Assembly (NCBI RefSeq): GCF_002933295.1
Contig: NZ_PSSW01000009.1
Location: 62,001 to 126,000 of the forward strand
Length of the DNA: 64,000 bases
DNA from: Marinobacter flavimaris
GTDB lineage: Bacteria > Pseudomonadota > Gammaproteobacteria > Pseudomonadales > Oleiphilaceae
Direction of reading: 5' to 3'
Of this stretch, positions 1-9,735 are shown in pieces (the stretch's first letter is position 1; the number at the start of each line of letters is the position of its first letter). Below the pieces are notes generated by a model, which had not been told where the DNA came from, did no database searches, and saw only the letters and a list, made by a program, of their open reading frames with translations. Position numbers and translations under genes: made by a program.

Positions 1-143
1 TCACAATCGCTGCACAATCGGCGCATAATGCGTGCTTTTACGCATCCTTGTGGTCTTTGCGTTACCCTGACTCTCACACATAATAGCGGAGTACGGGAAG
101 CCCAACAGCATGCCCTCCTCGCGTTTTTCAAGGCCGTCTCTCA
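1..143. other. Leader region ahead of the GNAT/C39 gene
   Basis: I see no gene in this stretch. A 6-bp inverted repeat (ATGCGT at 28-33, ACGCAT at 40-45, 6-nt spacer) is visible, and a weak TAATAG/CATAAT -10-like string lies near 80-87. The Shine-Dalgarno sequence in front of the gene at 144 is poor. Confidence 0.3.
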
Positions 144-1262
144 ATGCCTGATTTCCAGCTCCGACAAGCCTCCAGCAAGGATCTCGACGCCCTGGTCTTG
201 CTCGAAAACCGGTGCTTCGCCGAAGACCGGCTTTCCAGGCGTAGCTTCCGCCGCTTTCTGGAGATGCCCAGAGACCGCTTGATTGTGGCCGAGGCCGATG
301 GCGAGCTGGTGGGCTACTGCCTGATTCTGATGAGCGCTGCCACCCGGCTCGCCCGAATCTACTCCATTGCGGTGTCTCCGGCTGTGCGTGGCCAGGGCGT
401 GGGCGAAAAACTGGTACGGGAAGCAGAATCTGAGGCGGTGGACGCTGGCCGTATCATCATGCGCCTGGAAGTCCGCGAGGATAACAGAGGCGCCATCAAC
501 CTCTACAAGCGCCTGGGCTATCGCCAGTTCGGCACCTACCGGGACTATTACGAAGACCACGGAGACGCCCTTCGCTTCGAGCGACGGATTCTGTTCTACG
601 AGCCTTCAAGAGAATTTCCGGCCGTTCCCTACTATCCGCAGACCACGGATTTCTCCTGCGGGCCGGCGGCGCTGATCATGGCGATGGCCGCTCTGGATGA
701 ACAGCAACCACTCACAACCCTGGAAGAACTCAGGCTTTGGCGAGAAGCGACCACCATATTTATGCTCGCCGGCCACGGCGGCTGCGGCCCTCATGGACTG
801 GCGCTCGCAGCGTGGAATCGGGGTTTTGAAGCCAGCGCCTGGATCAGCATGGAAGGAGCCCTTTTCAAGGACACCGTCAGAAGCGAGGACAAGAAGCGGG
901 TACTAGAGCTGGTACACGAGGGCTTTTTACACGACATCGGCAAGACAGGCATTCAGCTACACCATGACCCGCTGACCCTCGAAGCGATGGAAGAAGCCCT
1001 TCACGAAGGCAGAATTCCGGTCATCCTGATCAGCACCTGGCAACTGAATCGCAGCCGCGTTCCCCATTGGGTCACCGTCTGCGCGATTGACGACCAGTTC
1101 GTGTACCTGCACGACCCGGAAATTGATACAGAACTCGGCGAAACCGTGGCCGACAAGCAGTACCTGCCAGTCGACCGCCGGGTGTTCAGCCAGATTTCAC
1201 GGTACGGCAGGAACCAGCCATTGCAGGCTGCGATCATCGTAGGGCCCAAGCGACCGGCCTGA
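144..1262 (+). CDS. GNAT acetyltransferase fused to a C39-like cysteine peptidase
   Basis: This is a 372-aa two-domain protein. Residues 1-150 are a RimI-like GNAT domain with the acetyl-CoA loop VRGQGVGEKL (81-90) and a typical NLYKRLGY end. Residues 155-372 look like a C39-type papain-fold peptidase: TTDFSCGPAAL carries Cys172, VPHW carries His308, and LHDPE carries Asp324, so a Cys-His-Asp triad is complete. No signal peptide or membrane segment is seen, so it should be cytoplasmic. Proteins of this architecture are known next to RimK-like ATP-grasp ligases and are suspected to modify and trim a small peptide; any such partner would lie outside the window. The substrate is unknown. Its TGA stop directly abuts the stop of the convergent uvrB with no base between. 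Confidence 0.85.
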   Translation: MPDFQLRQASSKDLDALVLLENRCFAEDRLSRRSFRRFLEMPRDRLIVAEADGELVGYCLILMSAATRLARIYSIAVSPAVRGQGVGEKLVREAESEAVDAGRIIMRLEVREDNRGAINLYKRLGYRQFGTYRDYYEDHGDALRFERRILFYEPSREFPAVPYYPQTTDFSCGPAALIMAMAALDEQQPLTTLEELRLWREATTIFMLAGHGGCGPHGLALAAWNRGFEASAWISMEGALFKDTVRSEDKKRVLELVHEGFLHDIGKTGIQLHHDPLTLEAMEEALHEGRIPVILISTWQLNRSRVPHWVTVCAIDDQFVYLHDPEIDTELGETVADKQYLPVDRRVFSQISRYGRNQPLQAAIIVGPKRPA

Positions 1263-3323
1263 TCAGCCGGTCCGCAGTGCCGCCTCTTTCAGCTCGGCGA
1301 TATCATCCCGCAGACGCGCAGCCGTCTCGAAATCCAGTTCGGAAGCGGCCTTGTACATTTCATCCTCAAGCCGGGACACCTCCTTGAGGACCTCCTCCGG
1401 CGATCGATTGCCAGCCTTGGCCCGATACTGTTCCGCCTCTTCGGCTGCTTTCTGCCCCGGGCGCTCGGCCTTGCGACGGCCACGGCCGCCGCCTCCGGCA
1501 CCTTCCATGATGTCGGCAATTTTCTTGTTCAGGCCCTGCGGGGTAATGCCCTGCTCCAGATTGTGAGCTTCCTGCTTGGCCCGGCGACGCTCTGTCTCAT
1601 CAATAGCCCGCTGCATGGAGCCTGTAATCCGGTCACCGTAGAGAATGGCCTTGCCGTGAACATTCCGCGCCGCACGACCCATGGTCTGGATCAGTGAGCG
1701 CTCGGAGCGCAGGAAACCTTCCTTATCTGCATCCAGGATGGCCACCAGCGAAACCTCGGGCATGTCCAGACCTTCCCGCAGCAGGTTGATGCCCACCAGC
1801 ACATCGAATTCCCCCCGCCGGAGGTCCCGGATGATCTCCACCCGCTCGACGGTATCGATGTCCGAGTGCAGATAGCGAACCTTGATGTCGTGTTCCATCA
1901 GGAAGTCGGTCAGATCCTCGGCCATACGCTTGGTCAGCGTGGTCACCAGAACCCGTTCCTTTACCTTCACCCGCGTGTGGATTTCCGAGAGCAGATCGTC
2001 CACCTGGGTAGACGCGGGACGCACCTCGATTTCCGGGTCCAGCAGGCCGGTGGGGCGCACCACCTGTTCCACCACCTGACCCGCATGCTCGGCCTCGTAA
2101 GTGGACGGGGTTGCGGATACGAAGATCATCTGGGGCGCAATTCGCTCCCACTCTTCAAACTTCATGGGTCGGTTATCCAGCGCCGATGGGAGGCGGAAAC
2201 CGTACTCAACAAGGGTTTCCTTCCGGGACCGGTCGCCCTTGTACATGGCGCCGATCTGGGGAATGGTCACGTGAGATTCATCCACCACCAGCAAGGCATT
2301 GGGCGGCAGGTAATCAAACAGTGTCGGCGGTGCCTCACCTGGGCGGCGACCCGAGAGATAGCGCGAGTAGTTCTCGATGCCGTTGCAATAGCCCAGTTCC
2401 AGCATCATTTCGATGTCGTACCGGGTGCGCTCTTCCAGGCGTTGTGCTTCCACCAGGCGGTTGTTGTCCCGCAGCTGCTGCAGCCGCTCATCCAGCTCAA
2501 CCTTGATATGCTCGACCGCATCCAACACCGTCTGCCGGGGCGTCACATAATGCGATTTCGGGTAGATGGTGACCCGTGGCACTCGGCGCAGGACCTCACC
2601 GGTCAACGGGTCGAAATAGCTGAGATTCTCAACCTCGTCATCGAAGAGCTCGATGCGGATAGCTTCCTTCTCGGATTCCGCCGGGAATACATCGATCACA
2701 TCGCCCCGAACCCGATAATTGGCCCGGTGGAACTCGATATCGTTCCTGGTGTACTGAAGTTCGGCCAGGCGCCGGAGGATGTATCGCTGATCGATCTGAT
2801 CGCCCCGGTCCAGATGCAGCATCATCTTCAGGTAAGACTGGGGGTCACCGAGGCCGTAGATAGACGACACCGTCGCCACAATGATGGCATCCGGTCTTTC
2901 CAGCAATGCCTTGGTAGCAGATAGACGCATCTGCTCAATGTGCTCGTTGATAGAAGCGTCTTTCTCGATAAACGTGTCCGACGAGGGCACGTAAGCTTCT
3001 GGCTGATAGTAGTCGTAGTAGGAAACGAAATACTCCACCGCATTGTCGGGAAAGAACTCCTTGAACTCACCATAGAGCTGGGCGGCCAGGGTCTTGTTAT
3101 GGGCCATGATGATGGTGGGCCGCTGGACCTGCTGGATGACATTGGCGATGGTGAAGGTTTTACCGGAGCCGGTTACCCCCAGCAACGTCTGGTGTGCCAG
3201 ACCGGATTGGATACCATCCACCAGCCCTTCGATTGCCTTGGGCTGATCGCCCGCTGGCTGGAACGGCGAATCAACCTGGAACACACCCTCTCTGGCGGAA
3301 ACGTTTGCCTGATTACTGGCCAT
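1263..3323 (-). CDS. uvrB: Excinuclease ABC subunit B
   Basis: UvrB is the helicase-like damage-verification subunit of nucleotide excision repair; it is loaded by UvrA and recruits UvrC. Counting from the chosen [11 protein letters not shown] (49-56) is the Walker A motif, followed by the beta-hairpin signature [12 protein letters not shown], the SF2 helicase motifs and a C-terminal UVR domain ([14 protein letters not shown]). I chose the ATG at 3321-3323 because the UvrB homology starts just after it ([14 protein letters not shown]) and GGAGG lies 12 nt upstream. An in-frame ATG at 3377 would add 18 residues with no family counterpart. Length (686 aa) fits the family. No proper LexA box is seen upstream. 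Confidence 0.97.
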   Translation of the reverse strand: MASNQANVSAREGVFQVDSPFQPAGDQPKAIEGLVDGIQSGLAHQTLLGVTGSGKTFTIANVIQQVQRPTIIMAHNKTLAAQLYGEFKEFFPDNAVEYFVSYYDYYQPEAYVPSSDTFIEKDASINEHIEQMRLSATKALLERPDAIIVATVSSIYGLGDPQSYLKMMLHLDRGDQIDQRYILRRLAELQYTRNDIEFHRANYRVRGDVIDVFPAESEKEAIRIELFDDEVENLSYFDPLTGEVLRRVPRVTIYPKSHYVTPRQTVLDAVEHIKVELDERLQQLRDNNRLVEAQRLEERTRYDIEMMLELGYCNGIENYSRYLSGRRPGEAPPTLFDYLPPNALLVVDESHVTIPQIGAMYKGDRSRKETLVEYGFRLPSALDNRPMKFEEWERIAPQMIFVSATPSTYEAEHAGQVVEQVVRPTGLLDPEIEVRPASTQVDDLLSEIHTRVKVKERVLVTTLTKRMAEDLTDFLMEHDIKVRYLHSDIDTVERVEIIRDLRRGEFDVLVGINLLREGLDMPEVSLVAILDADKEGFLRSERSLIQTMGRAARNVHGKAILYGDRITGSMQRAIDETERRRAKQEAHNLEQGITPQGLNKKIADIMEGAGGGGRGRRKAERPGQKAAEEAEQYRAKAGNRSPEEVLKEVSRLEDEMYKAASELDFETAARLRDDIAELKEAALRTG

Positions 3324-3506
3324 AACTGGCGGAAACCTCCGGTAAAACCGACGCACGGGCGAAACAGCCCCTGCCATTCGAGAAATTTAGCGATACACTG
3401 GCTTCATGATACCATCAGTGCGATCGACGGCTGGGCGTAAATCAGCCAGCAGCTCTGGCACCCGGCGGTCGCAGCCCTATCAGACGCAGCTTTAAGGAGC
3501 GCAAGT

Positions 3507-4691
3507 TTGGACCTTCAACTTTCCAGCCGAGTACAGGCTATCAAGCCCTCTCCCACCCTCGCAGTCACCAACAAGGCCGCGGAACTCCGCGCAGCAGGCC
3601 AGGACATTATCGGCCTGGGTGCCGGCGAGCCGGACTTCGACACACCTGATCACATCAAACAGGCAGCCATTGAAGCCATCAATAACGGCCAGACAAAATA
3701 CACTGCCGTGGATGGTACGCCAGCCCTGAAAAAAGCGATTATTGCGAAGTTCAAACGGGACAACGGCCTGGATTACGAAGCCAACCAGATACTGGTAAGC
3801 AGTGGTGGCAAACAGAGCTTTTTCAACCTCGCACTTGCCACACTGAACCCGGGTGACGAAGCCATCATCCCTGCCCCGTACTGGGTTTCCTACCCGGATA
3901 TGGTGCTGGTGGCTGAAGGCAAACCCGTGATTATCGAAACCGGTGCTGAAACCCGCTTCAAGATCACTCCGGAGCAGCTGGAAAACGCGATTACCGAGCG
4001 TACCCGCCTGTTCGTGATCAATAGCCCCTCGAACCCGAGCGGCATGGCCTACACCCTCGAAGAGCTGCAGGCCATCGGCGAGGTGCTGAAGAAGCACCCG
4101 AACATCATGATCGCCACCGACGATATGTATGAGCCGATCCTCTGGACCGGCAAAGCGTTCTGCAACATCCTGAACGCCACGCCTGAGTTGTATGACCGCA
4201 CCTTCGTCCTGAATGGCGTATCCAAGGCCTACTCCATGACTGGCTGGCGTATCGGCTACGCCGCGGGCCCGGCGAAAATCATCGGTGCAATGAAGAAGAT
4301 CCAGTCCCAGAGCACCTCCAACCCGGCCTCCATCTCCCAGGCAGCGGCACAGGCTGCGCTGGATGGCGATCAGGGCTGCGTGGGCGAGATGGTCAAGGCC
4401 TTCAAGGAACGCCACGACTGGCTGGTAGAAGCACTGAACAAGCTGCCAGGCGTTGAATGCCTGAACGGCGACGGTACCTTCTATGTGTTCCCCAGCTTCC
4501 AGGGCGCCATCGATGCGGATTCCAGCGTCAGCACCGACGTTGAATTCGCCGAGAAACTGCTGACCGACGCCGGCGTGGCACTGGTCCCGGGTTCCGCCTT
4601 CGGTTGCCCTGGCCACATGCGCCTGAGCTTTGCGACCAGCATGGAAAACCTGGAAAAGGCTGTCGAACGCCTTCAGAAAGCGCTTGGCTAA
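3507..4691 (+). CDS. PLP-dependent aspartate/aromatic aminotransferase (class I/II)
   Basis: A 394-aa fold-type I aminotransferase of the aspartate aminotransferase I-beta/gamma group. GLGAGEPDFDTP (36-47) is the N-terminal substrate loop, NSPSNPSG (172-179) contacts PLP, SKAYSMTGWRIGY carries the Schiff-base Lys240, and GHMRLSF holds the arginine that binds the substrate alpha-carboxylate. The start is TTG at 3507, supported by an ideal AAGGAG seven bases upstream (3494-3499) and by alignment with the family N-terminus. The exact substrate (aspartate, alanine or aromatic 2-oxo acids) cannot be told from sequence. It lies upstream of tRNA-Asn, which has its own promoter. Confidence 0.93.
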   Translation: MDLQLSSRVQAIKPSPTLAVTNKAAELRAAGQDIIGLGAGEPDFDTPDHIKQAAIEAINNGQTKYTAVDGTPALKKAIIAKFKRDNGLDYEANQILVSSGGKQSFFNLALATLNPGDEAIIPAPYWVSYPDMVLVAEGKPVIIETGAETRFKITPEQLENAITERTRLFVINSPSNPSGMAYTLEELQAIGEVLKKHPNIMIATDDMYEPILWTGKAFCNILNATPELYDRTFVLNGVSKAYSMTGWRIGYAAGPAKIIGAMKKIQSQSTSNPASISQAAAQAALDGDQGCVGEMVKAFKERHDWLVEALNKLPGVECLNGDGTFYVFPSFQGAIDADSSVSTDVEFAEKLLTDAGVALVPGSAFGCPGHMRLSFATSMENLEKAVERLQKALG

Positions 4692-4708
4692 AAAGTTCTG
4701 GCCAGGGG

Positions 4709-4737
4709 TTGACGGGGCGGTATTGCCAACTTAATAT
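4709..4737 (+). promoter_or_regulatory. Sigma70 promoter of tRNA-Asn
   Basis: TTGACG (4709-4714) and TAATAT (4732-4737) are separated by exactly 17 bp. A GC-rich discriminator (ACGCGCC) follows, as is usual for stringently controlled stable-RNA promoters, and the tRNA begins 24 nt downstream. Confidence 0.8.
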
Positions 4738-4761
4738 ACGCGCCTCGTCACACGACGACGT

Positions 4762-4837
4762 TCCCCGATAGCTCAGTTGGTAGAGCAACGGACTGTTAAT
4801 CCGTTTGTCGCTGGTTCGAGCCCAGCTCGGGGAGCCA
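4762..4837 (+). tRNA. tRNA-Asn (anticodon GTT)
   Basis: A 76-nt cloverleaf. The acceptor strands TCCCCGA and TCGGGGA pair over 7 bp, the D-arm contains AGCTCAGTTGGTAGAGC, the anticodon GTT is at 4795-4797 in the loop CTGTTAA, the T-arm contains GGTTCGAGCC, and the CCA end is encoded. Its own promoter and terminator make it a monocistronic unit. Confidence 0.97.
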
Positions 4838-4844
4838 CTATTCT

Positions 4845-4882
4845 AAAAGCCCGCTAATTCTTTGAGTTAGCGGGTTTTTTAT
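4845..4882 (+). terminator. Rho-independent terminator of tRNA-Asn
   Basis: The stem CCCGCTAA (4850-4857) pairs with TTAGCGGG (4867-4874) across a 9-nt loop, with AAAA before it and TTTTTT after it. Confidence 0.93.
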
Positions 4883-4952
4883 TGCCCCGCTTTTGATTCT
4901 ATCTTTTGTTTTTGAGGTTTACTCCTGCCCTAGCCTGCTCGTTGGCGGGACT

Positions 4953-5060
4953 GGTGCGGCTGTCATGGCTTTCCAAAACACGCTACAAGCACGTCCGTGT
5001 GCGCTTGTTTCGGGCCGTCCATGGCCCTCTACAGTTTTGGAAAGCCATGACAGCCACACC
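4953..5060 (+). repeat. Long-armed hairpin repeat, copy 1
   Basis: Two arms (4953-4979 and 5034-5060, 27 nt) are complementary with one mismatch and enclose a 54-nt core (4980-5033). The core is about 75 percent identical (40 of 53 positions) to the reverse complement of the core of copy 2, while the arms of the two copies are unrelated. The core itself folds into two small hairpins: 4989-5002, and GGGCC/GGCCC further on. Short open frames across it are not credible genes. The repeat family is not one I recognise. Confidence 0.75.
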
Positions 5061-5176
5061 GTTCGACGGTGTACGTATCCGCAAAACAGACAAAACTCTC
5101 ACAGAAAGCAGATAGTCAGCAGATTGCAGTAGCCCACCGAACTCTGATGCAAGATATATCTGAGGAAGTTAGAAGA

Positions 5177-5284
5177 GGTGGTGTGGGGCCTCCCTCCCAA
5201 AAATGTCTGTGGCCAAGGATGGCCACAGCCAAGCGCACATGGATGTGCTCGTAGCGGTTTTTGGGAGGGAGGCCCCACACCACC
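5177..5284 (-). repeat. Long-armed hairpin repeat, copy 2 (inverted orientation)
   Basis: Perfectly complementary 27-nt arms (5177-5203 and 5258-5284) enclose a 54-nt core (5204-5257). On the minus strand the core matches copy 1, starting CGCTAC and containing GCACATCCATGTGC and CTGTGGCC/GGCCACAG hairpins. Together the two copies fill most of the roughly 500-nt gap between tRNA-Asn and pyrF. Between and around them (4883-4952, 5061-5176, 5285-5335) I see no gene, promoter or terminator. Confidence 0.75.
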
Positions 5285-5335
5285 AGACTCCAAACCATGC
5301 AAGCTAGGAGCCCAAATCAGACAAGAACCTAGAAA

Positions 5336-6052
5336 CTAGGCGCCAATAACCTCAGAGTGAATAGCCTCCAAGGAAGCCAGCGGGTCAGACGCCTGAGTAA
5401 TCGGACGGCCGATCACGAGGTAATCGGAACCGGCTTTGAGGGCATCTGTGGGCGTCATGATGCGCTGCTGGTCGCCTTTATCGGCCGTCAGGGGGCGGAT
5501 ACCCGGTGTGATCAGTTTGAAGTCGGCGCCCTGCTCGACTTTAAGCTTCGGTGCCTCCTGGGCGGAGCAGACGACGCCGTCGAGGCCGCAATTTTTGGTG
5601 AGGGTTGCCAGTCGGGACACCTGTGCTTCCGGGGAATCGGTGATGCCGATGCCGACGAGGTCGTCGGCGTTCATACTGGTGAGGACCGTGACGGCGATCA
5701 ACAGCGGGCGATCCGCGCCAAAGCTTTCCAGACGTTCCCGACAGGCGGTCATCATTTTCTCGCCACCAGAGGCATGCACATTGACCATCCATACACCGAG
5801 ATCGGCAGCGGCAGCAACTGCAGCTGAGGTGGTGTTCGGGATGTCATGGAATTTCAGGTCCAGGAATACGTCGAATCCACGCTTCTGAAGCCCTTCCACC
5901 AATTGCGGGCCGGAACGGGTGAACAGTTCCTTACCCACTTTCAGGCGGCATTTACCCGGGTCCAGTTTGTCGACCAGCTCAAGGGCAGGATTCTGGGAGG
6001 GAAAATCGAGGGCGACGATGATCTTGGGATCGTTAGCGGTTTGCACGTTCAC
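5336..6052 (-). CDS. pyrF: Orotidine 5'-phosphate decarboxylase
   Basis: It catalyses the last step of UMP synthesis, orotidine 5'-phosphate to UMP. The 238-aa TIM-barrel protein shows the catalytic [10 protein letters not shown] motif (65-74, with the Asp65-Lys67-Asp70 array), the phosphate-binding ITPGIRP loop and VIGRPIT near the end. The start is GTG at 6050-6052 with AGGA four bases upstream; the homology begins at KIIVALDF. It is the last gene of the lapA-lapB-pyrF unit, 26 nt after lapB, an order also found in Escherichia coli. Confidence 0.97.
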   Translation of the reverse strand: MNVQTANDPKIIVALDFPSQNPALELVDKLDPGKCRLKVGKELFTRSGPQLVEGLQKRGFDVFLDLKFHDIPNTTSAAVAAAADLGVWMVNVHASGGEKMMTACRERLESFGADRPLLIAVTVLTSMNADDLVGIGITDSPEAQVSRLATLTKNCGLDGVVCSAQEAPKLKVEQGADFKLITPGIRPLTADKGDQQRIMTPTDALKAGSDYLVIGRPITQASDPLASLEAIHSEVIGA

Positions 6053-6078
6053 TTGTCCTGCAGAAATTCAGTAAAGGT

Positions 6079-7248
6079 TTATTCGGCTTCAACACCCTGG
6101 ATCGGGCGCACGGTTTCCCATTGCTTGCAGCTTGGGCAAAGCCAGTGCAGCTGACGGCCAGAGAAACCACAGCTGACACAGCGGTAGACGGGACGATTGG
6201 CGAGAATCAGGTGGCCAATACGGCTCACCAGCCTGCCCTCATCAGTGGTCATGCCCTTCTCATAGCCGGCCATTTCCACCAGCCTGAGCAAGCCACGGAC
6301 ACTCGGGCGGGTTTCCAGTTCCTGCCTGAGCAAGTCGATAGCAGCCGGTCGCCCCGAGGCGCGCTCGACAGACTCCACCAGAGCCAGCAACAAACTGGTG
6401 CTCGGGTAGTTTTCGTAAAGCTTGCGCAGTTTTTTCGCCAACCGGCCAATGTCGCCGTGCTCGTGCTCAAGCTTCATGAGCCGGTCGATGGCTTCCGGCC
6501 CAAACTCGGGGTTCTGTTCGAATACTTTCAGGCACTGGCTGCCTGCCTCGCGATAGCTGCCCTGACGAACCAGCAGCTTCATCATAATCAGATTGGCTCG
6601 CACGCAGGAGCGATCGTACTCAAGCGCCTCCTTGGCCAGTTTCTGGGCAGCCCAACGGTCGTCCTGTTTCAGGGACTCTTCCGACAGCTCGCATGTCAGG
6701 TAGGCCAGCACCTTGAACATTGCCGGGTCGGCGTCCCCACGTGTCAGCGTTCGGGCCACTTCGGCAGCCTTTGCCCATTCCTTTTCCTGTTGGTAGAGGT
6801 CGATGAGCTGCTGGGAGGAGTGCCGTCCGTAATCCTTGTCGCCCATCAACTGGTGCAGCAATGCCTCGGCGCGGTCAAGCAGCCCCGCGTTCAGGTAATC
6901 GCGGGCAAGCTCGAGAGTCACCTGCGGGGAGAATCTCGGGGGTAATTCGGGCCTGGCCAGTAGGTTCTGGTGGATCAGTATGGCGCGATCGGTTTCGCCC
7001 TTGTTGCGGAAATGGCTGCCAATGGAGAGGTGGAGACTGACAGTATCCTTGTTGACCGCAAGGGACTGGACGAAATTCTCAACCGCCTGGTCGGAGTAGT
7101 TCGTGAACAGGAACTGGAGACGGTCCTTCACCGATTCCTCATCGGAAATCGTTTTGCCGGATCGCCTGTCACCGCTTCCCAGCCGGCCCACAAGCCAGCC
7201 AACGGCGACTGCAACTGTCAGCAGCAGCCACTGTAATACGATATCCAT
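6079..7248 (-). CDS. lapB: Lipopolysaccharide assembly protein B (TPR plus rubredoxin-like domain)
   Basis: LapB (YciM) is an inner-membrane adaptor that presents LpxC to FtsH for degradation and so sets lipopolysaccharide output. The 389-aa protein has one N-terminal membrane helix (about residues 5-21, LQWLLLTVAVAVGWLVG), a long run of tetratricopeptide helices, and a C-terminal metal-binding knuckle, YRCVSCGF...LCPSCKQW. The two CxxC pairs are intact. Its ATG shares one base with the lapA stop (TAATG), so the two are translationally coupled. Confidence 0.95.
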   Translation of the reverse strand: MDIVLQWLLLTVAVAVGWLVGRLGSGDRRSGKTISDEESVKDRLQFLFTNYSDQAVENFVQSLAVNKDTVSLHLSIGSHFRNKGETDRAILIHQNLLARPELPPRFSPQVTLELARDYLNAGLLDRAEALLHQLMGDKDYGRHSSQQLIDLYQQEKEWAKAAEVARTLTRGDADPAMFKVLAYLTCELSEESLKQDDRWAAQKLAKEALEYDRSCVRANLIMMKLLVRQGSYREAGSQCLKVFEQNPEFGPEAIDRLMKLEHEHGDIGRLAKKLRKLYENYPSTSLLLALVESVERASGRPAAIDLLRQELETRPSVRGLLRLVEMAGYEKGMTTDEGRLVSRIGHLILANRPVYRCVSCGFSGRQLHWLCPSCKQWETVRPIQGVEAE

Positions 7249-7550
7249 TAAAGAGTCCGGTCGTTCTGGGCCCTGGATTTCTCCAATGCCTGCTCGGCGC
7301 GATCAAGTCGTTTCTGAAGGGTTCGCCGGGACACCGAGTTGCGAACGGTGGCCAGCATGGTCATCAGCACGCCAACAAGGGCACCGACAACAAATGCCAT
7401 GATAATCCAGACAGCGACACCATGAGGTTGGGTTTCAAACAGCAGGAAGTTAAGGGAGACTGCCATTTGATTGTTGAGCGAGAATACCAATGCCAGCAGA
7501 ACCAGGACCAAAACCAACAGAATAATGAGGATCTTCTGCAATCCTGCCAT
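7248..7550 (-). CDS. lapA: Lipopolysaccharide assembly protein A (DUF1049)
   Basis: A 100-aa protein with two hydrophobic segments (about residues 5-26 and 43-66) and a basic, coiled C-terminus, matching the LapA/YciS family that partners LapB in the inner membrane. GGGAG lies upstream of the ATG, and a strong promoter is found in the ihfB-lapA gap. Its stop overlaps the lapB start by one base. Confidence 0.93.
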   Translation of the reverse strand: MAGLQKILIILLVLVLVLLALVFSLNNQMAVSLNFLLFETQPHGVAVWIIMAFVVGALVGVLMTMLATVRNSVSRRTLQKRLDRAEQALEKSRAQNDRTL

Positions 7551-7584
7551 AGCAATAGCACTCCCAAAGGGCTTTTATGCCCGA

Positions 7585-7613
7585 ATTATACGCGTTCCCT
7601 GAGCAGCTGTTAA
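7585..7613 (-). promoter_or_regulatory. Sigma70 promoter of lapA-lapB-pyrF
   Basis: Read on the minus strand, TTAACA (7608-7613) and the consensus TATAAT (7585-7590) are 17 bp apart. The -35 element overlaps the ihfB stop codon, so lapA-lapB-pyrF can be transcribed independently of ihfB. Confidence 0.72.
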
Positions 7614-7906
7614 AAGCCTTTCTTCAAGCTGTCGTTGACCTGCTCTCTCAATTCCTTGCCGGGTTTGAAGTGCGGCACATATTTGGCTGGCAACTGAACA
7701 GCCTCACCGGTTTTCGGATTGCGCCCGGTACGCGCGGCCCGGTGATGAAGGGAAAAACTGCCAAATCCCCGGATTTCTATTCTCTGACCATCGGCAAGCG
7801 ACTGGGACATGTGCTCGATGATGGTTTTTACAGCCAGTTCGACATCTTTAACGGAGAGCTGAGTTTGCTTGGAAGCAATCAGCTCGACCAGTTCGGACTT
7901 CGTCAT
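7610..7906 (-). CDS. ihfB: Integration host factor subunit beta
   Basis: The beta subunit of the IHF heterodimer, a minor-groove DNA-bending protein. At 98 aa it has the family length. The start [11 protein letters not shown], the [10 protein letters not shown] strand and the DNA-intercalating beta-arm with GRNPKTGE are all present. It follows rpsA, from which it is separated by a hairpin terminator, matching the conserved rpsA-ihfB order. Confidence 0.97.
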   Translation of the reverse strand: MTKSELVELIASKQTQLSVKDVELAVKTIIEHMSQSLADGQRIEIRGFGSFSLHHRAARTGRNPKTGEAVQLPAKYVPHFKPGKELREQVNDSLKKGF

Positions 7907-7992
7907 GAGGCGTTTCCCTCTTTCATTTTTATTCGGCCGTCGGTTACCGGATTCCCATGACTACCTAGTTTAGCCAAACCAGAAAAAAACAC

Positions 7993-8024
7993 AAAAAAAA
8001 CGGGCTCTTAGAGCCCGTTTTTTT
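7993..8024 (-). terminator. Terminator between rpsA and ihfB
   Basis: The stem CGGGCTC/GAGCCCG (8001-8007, 8011-8017) has a 3-nt loop and is flanked by an A-run on one side and a T-run on the other, so it can act in both directions. On the minus strand it attenuates rpsA read-through into ihfB. Confidence 0.85.
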
Positions 8025-8040
8025 CGTACCAACCGGAAGA

Positions 8041-9735
8041 TTAGTCCTTGTTGGCGTTTTGCTGCTGCATCTGCTCCTTGATGAGATCACCGATGGTGGT
8101 CGCACCAGAGGAAGTTTCCGCAGTTTTGGTCCGCACGTTTTCCAGTGCCTGCTTGTCGTCCTCAACATCTTTGGACTTCACAGACAGGTTGATGATGCGG
8201 TTCTTGCGGTCGATGCTGATGATCTTCGCTTCAACTTCTTCGCCTTCCTTCAGCGCGTTGCGTGCATCTTCAACACGGTCACGGCTGATTTCAGAGGCTT
8301 TCAGTACCGCTTCAACTTCGTCGTTCAGAGCAATGGTAGCTGCCTTGGCATCAACTGCAGACACGGTGCCCTTAACAATAGAGCCCTTGTCGTTCAGCTG
8401 TACAAACTCGGCGAACGGATCGCTCTCGAGCTGCTTGATACCCAGGGAGATACGCTCACGCTCCGGATCAACAGACAGGATAACGGTTTCAACTTCGTCA
8501 CCCTTCTTGTATTCACGAACCGCTTCTTCGCCAGTCTCGTTCCAGCTGATGTCAGACAGGTGAACCAGACCGTCGATGCCGCCATCCAGTCCGATGAAGA
8601 TACCGAAGTCAGTGATTGACTTGATCTTGCCGGAGATGCGGTCGCCCTTGTTGAAGTTGCTGGAGAAATCTTCCCACGGGTTGGATACGCACTGCTTGAT
8701 ACCCAGGGAGATCCGACGACGCTCTTCGTCGATATCCAGAATCATCACGTCCACTTCGTCGCCAACCTGGACAACCTTGGACGGATGGATGTTCTTGTTG
8801 GTCCAGTCCATTTCGGAAACGTGAACCAGACCTTCAACACCTTCTTCCAGCTCAGCAAAGCAGCCGTAGTCGGTCAGGTTGGTAACGCGTGCCTTGACCT
8901 TGGAACCTTCCGGGTAACGACCCTTGATATCAACCCAGGGATCTTCGCCCAGCTGCTTCAGGCCGAGGGAAACACGGTTACGCTCACGGTCAAACTTCAG
9001 AACCTTAACGCTGATTTCGTCGCCAACATTAACGATTTCGCTCGGATGCTTGATGCGCTTCCAAGCCATATCGGTAATGTGCAGCAGGCCGTCAACACCA
9101 CCCAGATCCACGAACGCGCCGTAGTCGGTCAGGTTCTTGACGATACCCTTGATTTCCATACCCTCGGTCAGGGTTTCGAGCAGAGCTTCACGCTCAGCAC
9201 TGTTTTCAGCTTCCAGAACGGCGCGGCGGGAAACAACCACGTTGTTACGCTTCTGGTCGAGCTTGATAACCTTGAATTCGAGTTCTTTGTTCTCCAGGTG
9301 CGCGGTGTCGCGAACCGGACGAACATCAACCAGCGAGCCAGGCAGGAAGGCACGGATGCCGGCCAGATCGACGGTGAAGCCACCCTTGACCTTACCGTTG
9401 ATGATACCTTTAACCACTTCCTCAGCTTCGAAGGACTTCTCGAGTACCTTCCAGGCTTCTGCACGCTTGGCCTTTTCACGGGACAGACGGGTCTCACCGA
9501 AGCCGTCTTCAACAGCGTCGAGAGCTACATCGACAACGTCGCCGATAGCAATTTCCAACTCGCCTTTTTCGTTAAGGAACTGGGAGGCGGGGATAACGCC
9601 TTCGGACTTCAGTCCGGCGTTAACGGTGACCCAGTCGTTATCGACGTCTACAACGGTTCCCTGGACGATGGAACCCGGTTGCATGTCAATTTCTTTTAGG
9701 CTTTCTTCAAAAAGATCCGCAAAGCTCTCGCTCAT
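8041..9735 (-). CDS. rpsA: 30S ribosomal protein S1
   Basis: S1 binds mRNA leaders and brings them to the 30S subunit. The 564-aa protein carries six S1 (OB-fold) repeats; the repeated HVSEMDW/HITDMAW/HLSDISW segments and their GDEVxVxIL partners are plain to see. The start at [12 protein letters not shown] (ATG at 9733-9735) matches the family; an in-frame extension to 9798 adds 21 residues without homology. The site has only a weak AGGA-type Shine-Dalgarno, as is usual for autoregulated rpsA. It follows cmk after a 130-nt leader. Confidence 0.97.
   Translation of the reverse strand: MSESFADLFEESLKEIDMQPGSIVQGTVVDVDNDWVTVNAGLKSEGVIPASQFLNEKGELEIAIGDVVDVALDAVEDGFGETRLSREKAKRAEAWKVLEKSFEAEEVVKGIINGKVKGGFTVDLAGIRAFLPGSLVDVRPVRDTAHLENKELEFKVIKLDQKRNNVVVSRRAVLEAENSAEREALLETLTEGMEIKGIVKNLTDYGAFVDLGGVDGLLHITDMAWKRIKHPSEIVNVGDEISVKVLKFDRERNRVSLGLKQLGEDPWVDIKGRYPEGSKVKARVTNLTDYGCFAELEEGVEGLVHVSEMDWTNKNIHPSKVVQVGDEVDVMILDIDEERRRISLGIKQCVSNPWEDFSSNFNKGDRISGKIKSITDFGIFIGLDGGIDGLVHLSDISWNETGEEAVREYKKGDEVETVILSVDPERERISLGIKQLESDPFAEFVQLNDKGSIVKGTVSAVDAKAATIALNDEVEAVLKASEISRDRVEDARNALKEGEEVEAKIISIDRKNRIINLSVKSKDVEDDKQALENVRTKTAETSSGATTIGDLIKEQMQQQNANKD

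Noticed and set aside
3395..3425. LexA-like CTG...CAG in front of uvrB
   Set aside because: The spacing between CTG and CAG is 15 nt, not the required 10, and the intervening bases lack the TATATA-like centre.
4893..5302. Short open frames within the tRNA-Asn to pyrF gap
   Set aside because: They are created by the hairpin repeats and lie in several frames of the same inverted sequence.
4762..5335. Integrated island at the tRNA-Asn 3' end
   Set aside because: No integrase and no repeat of the tRNA 3' end within the window; core genes follow directly.
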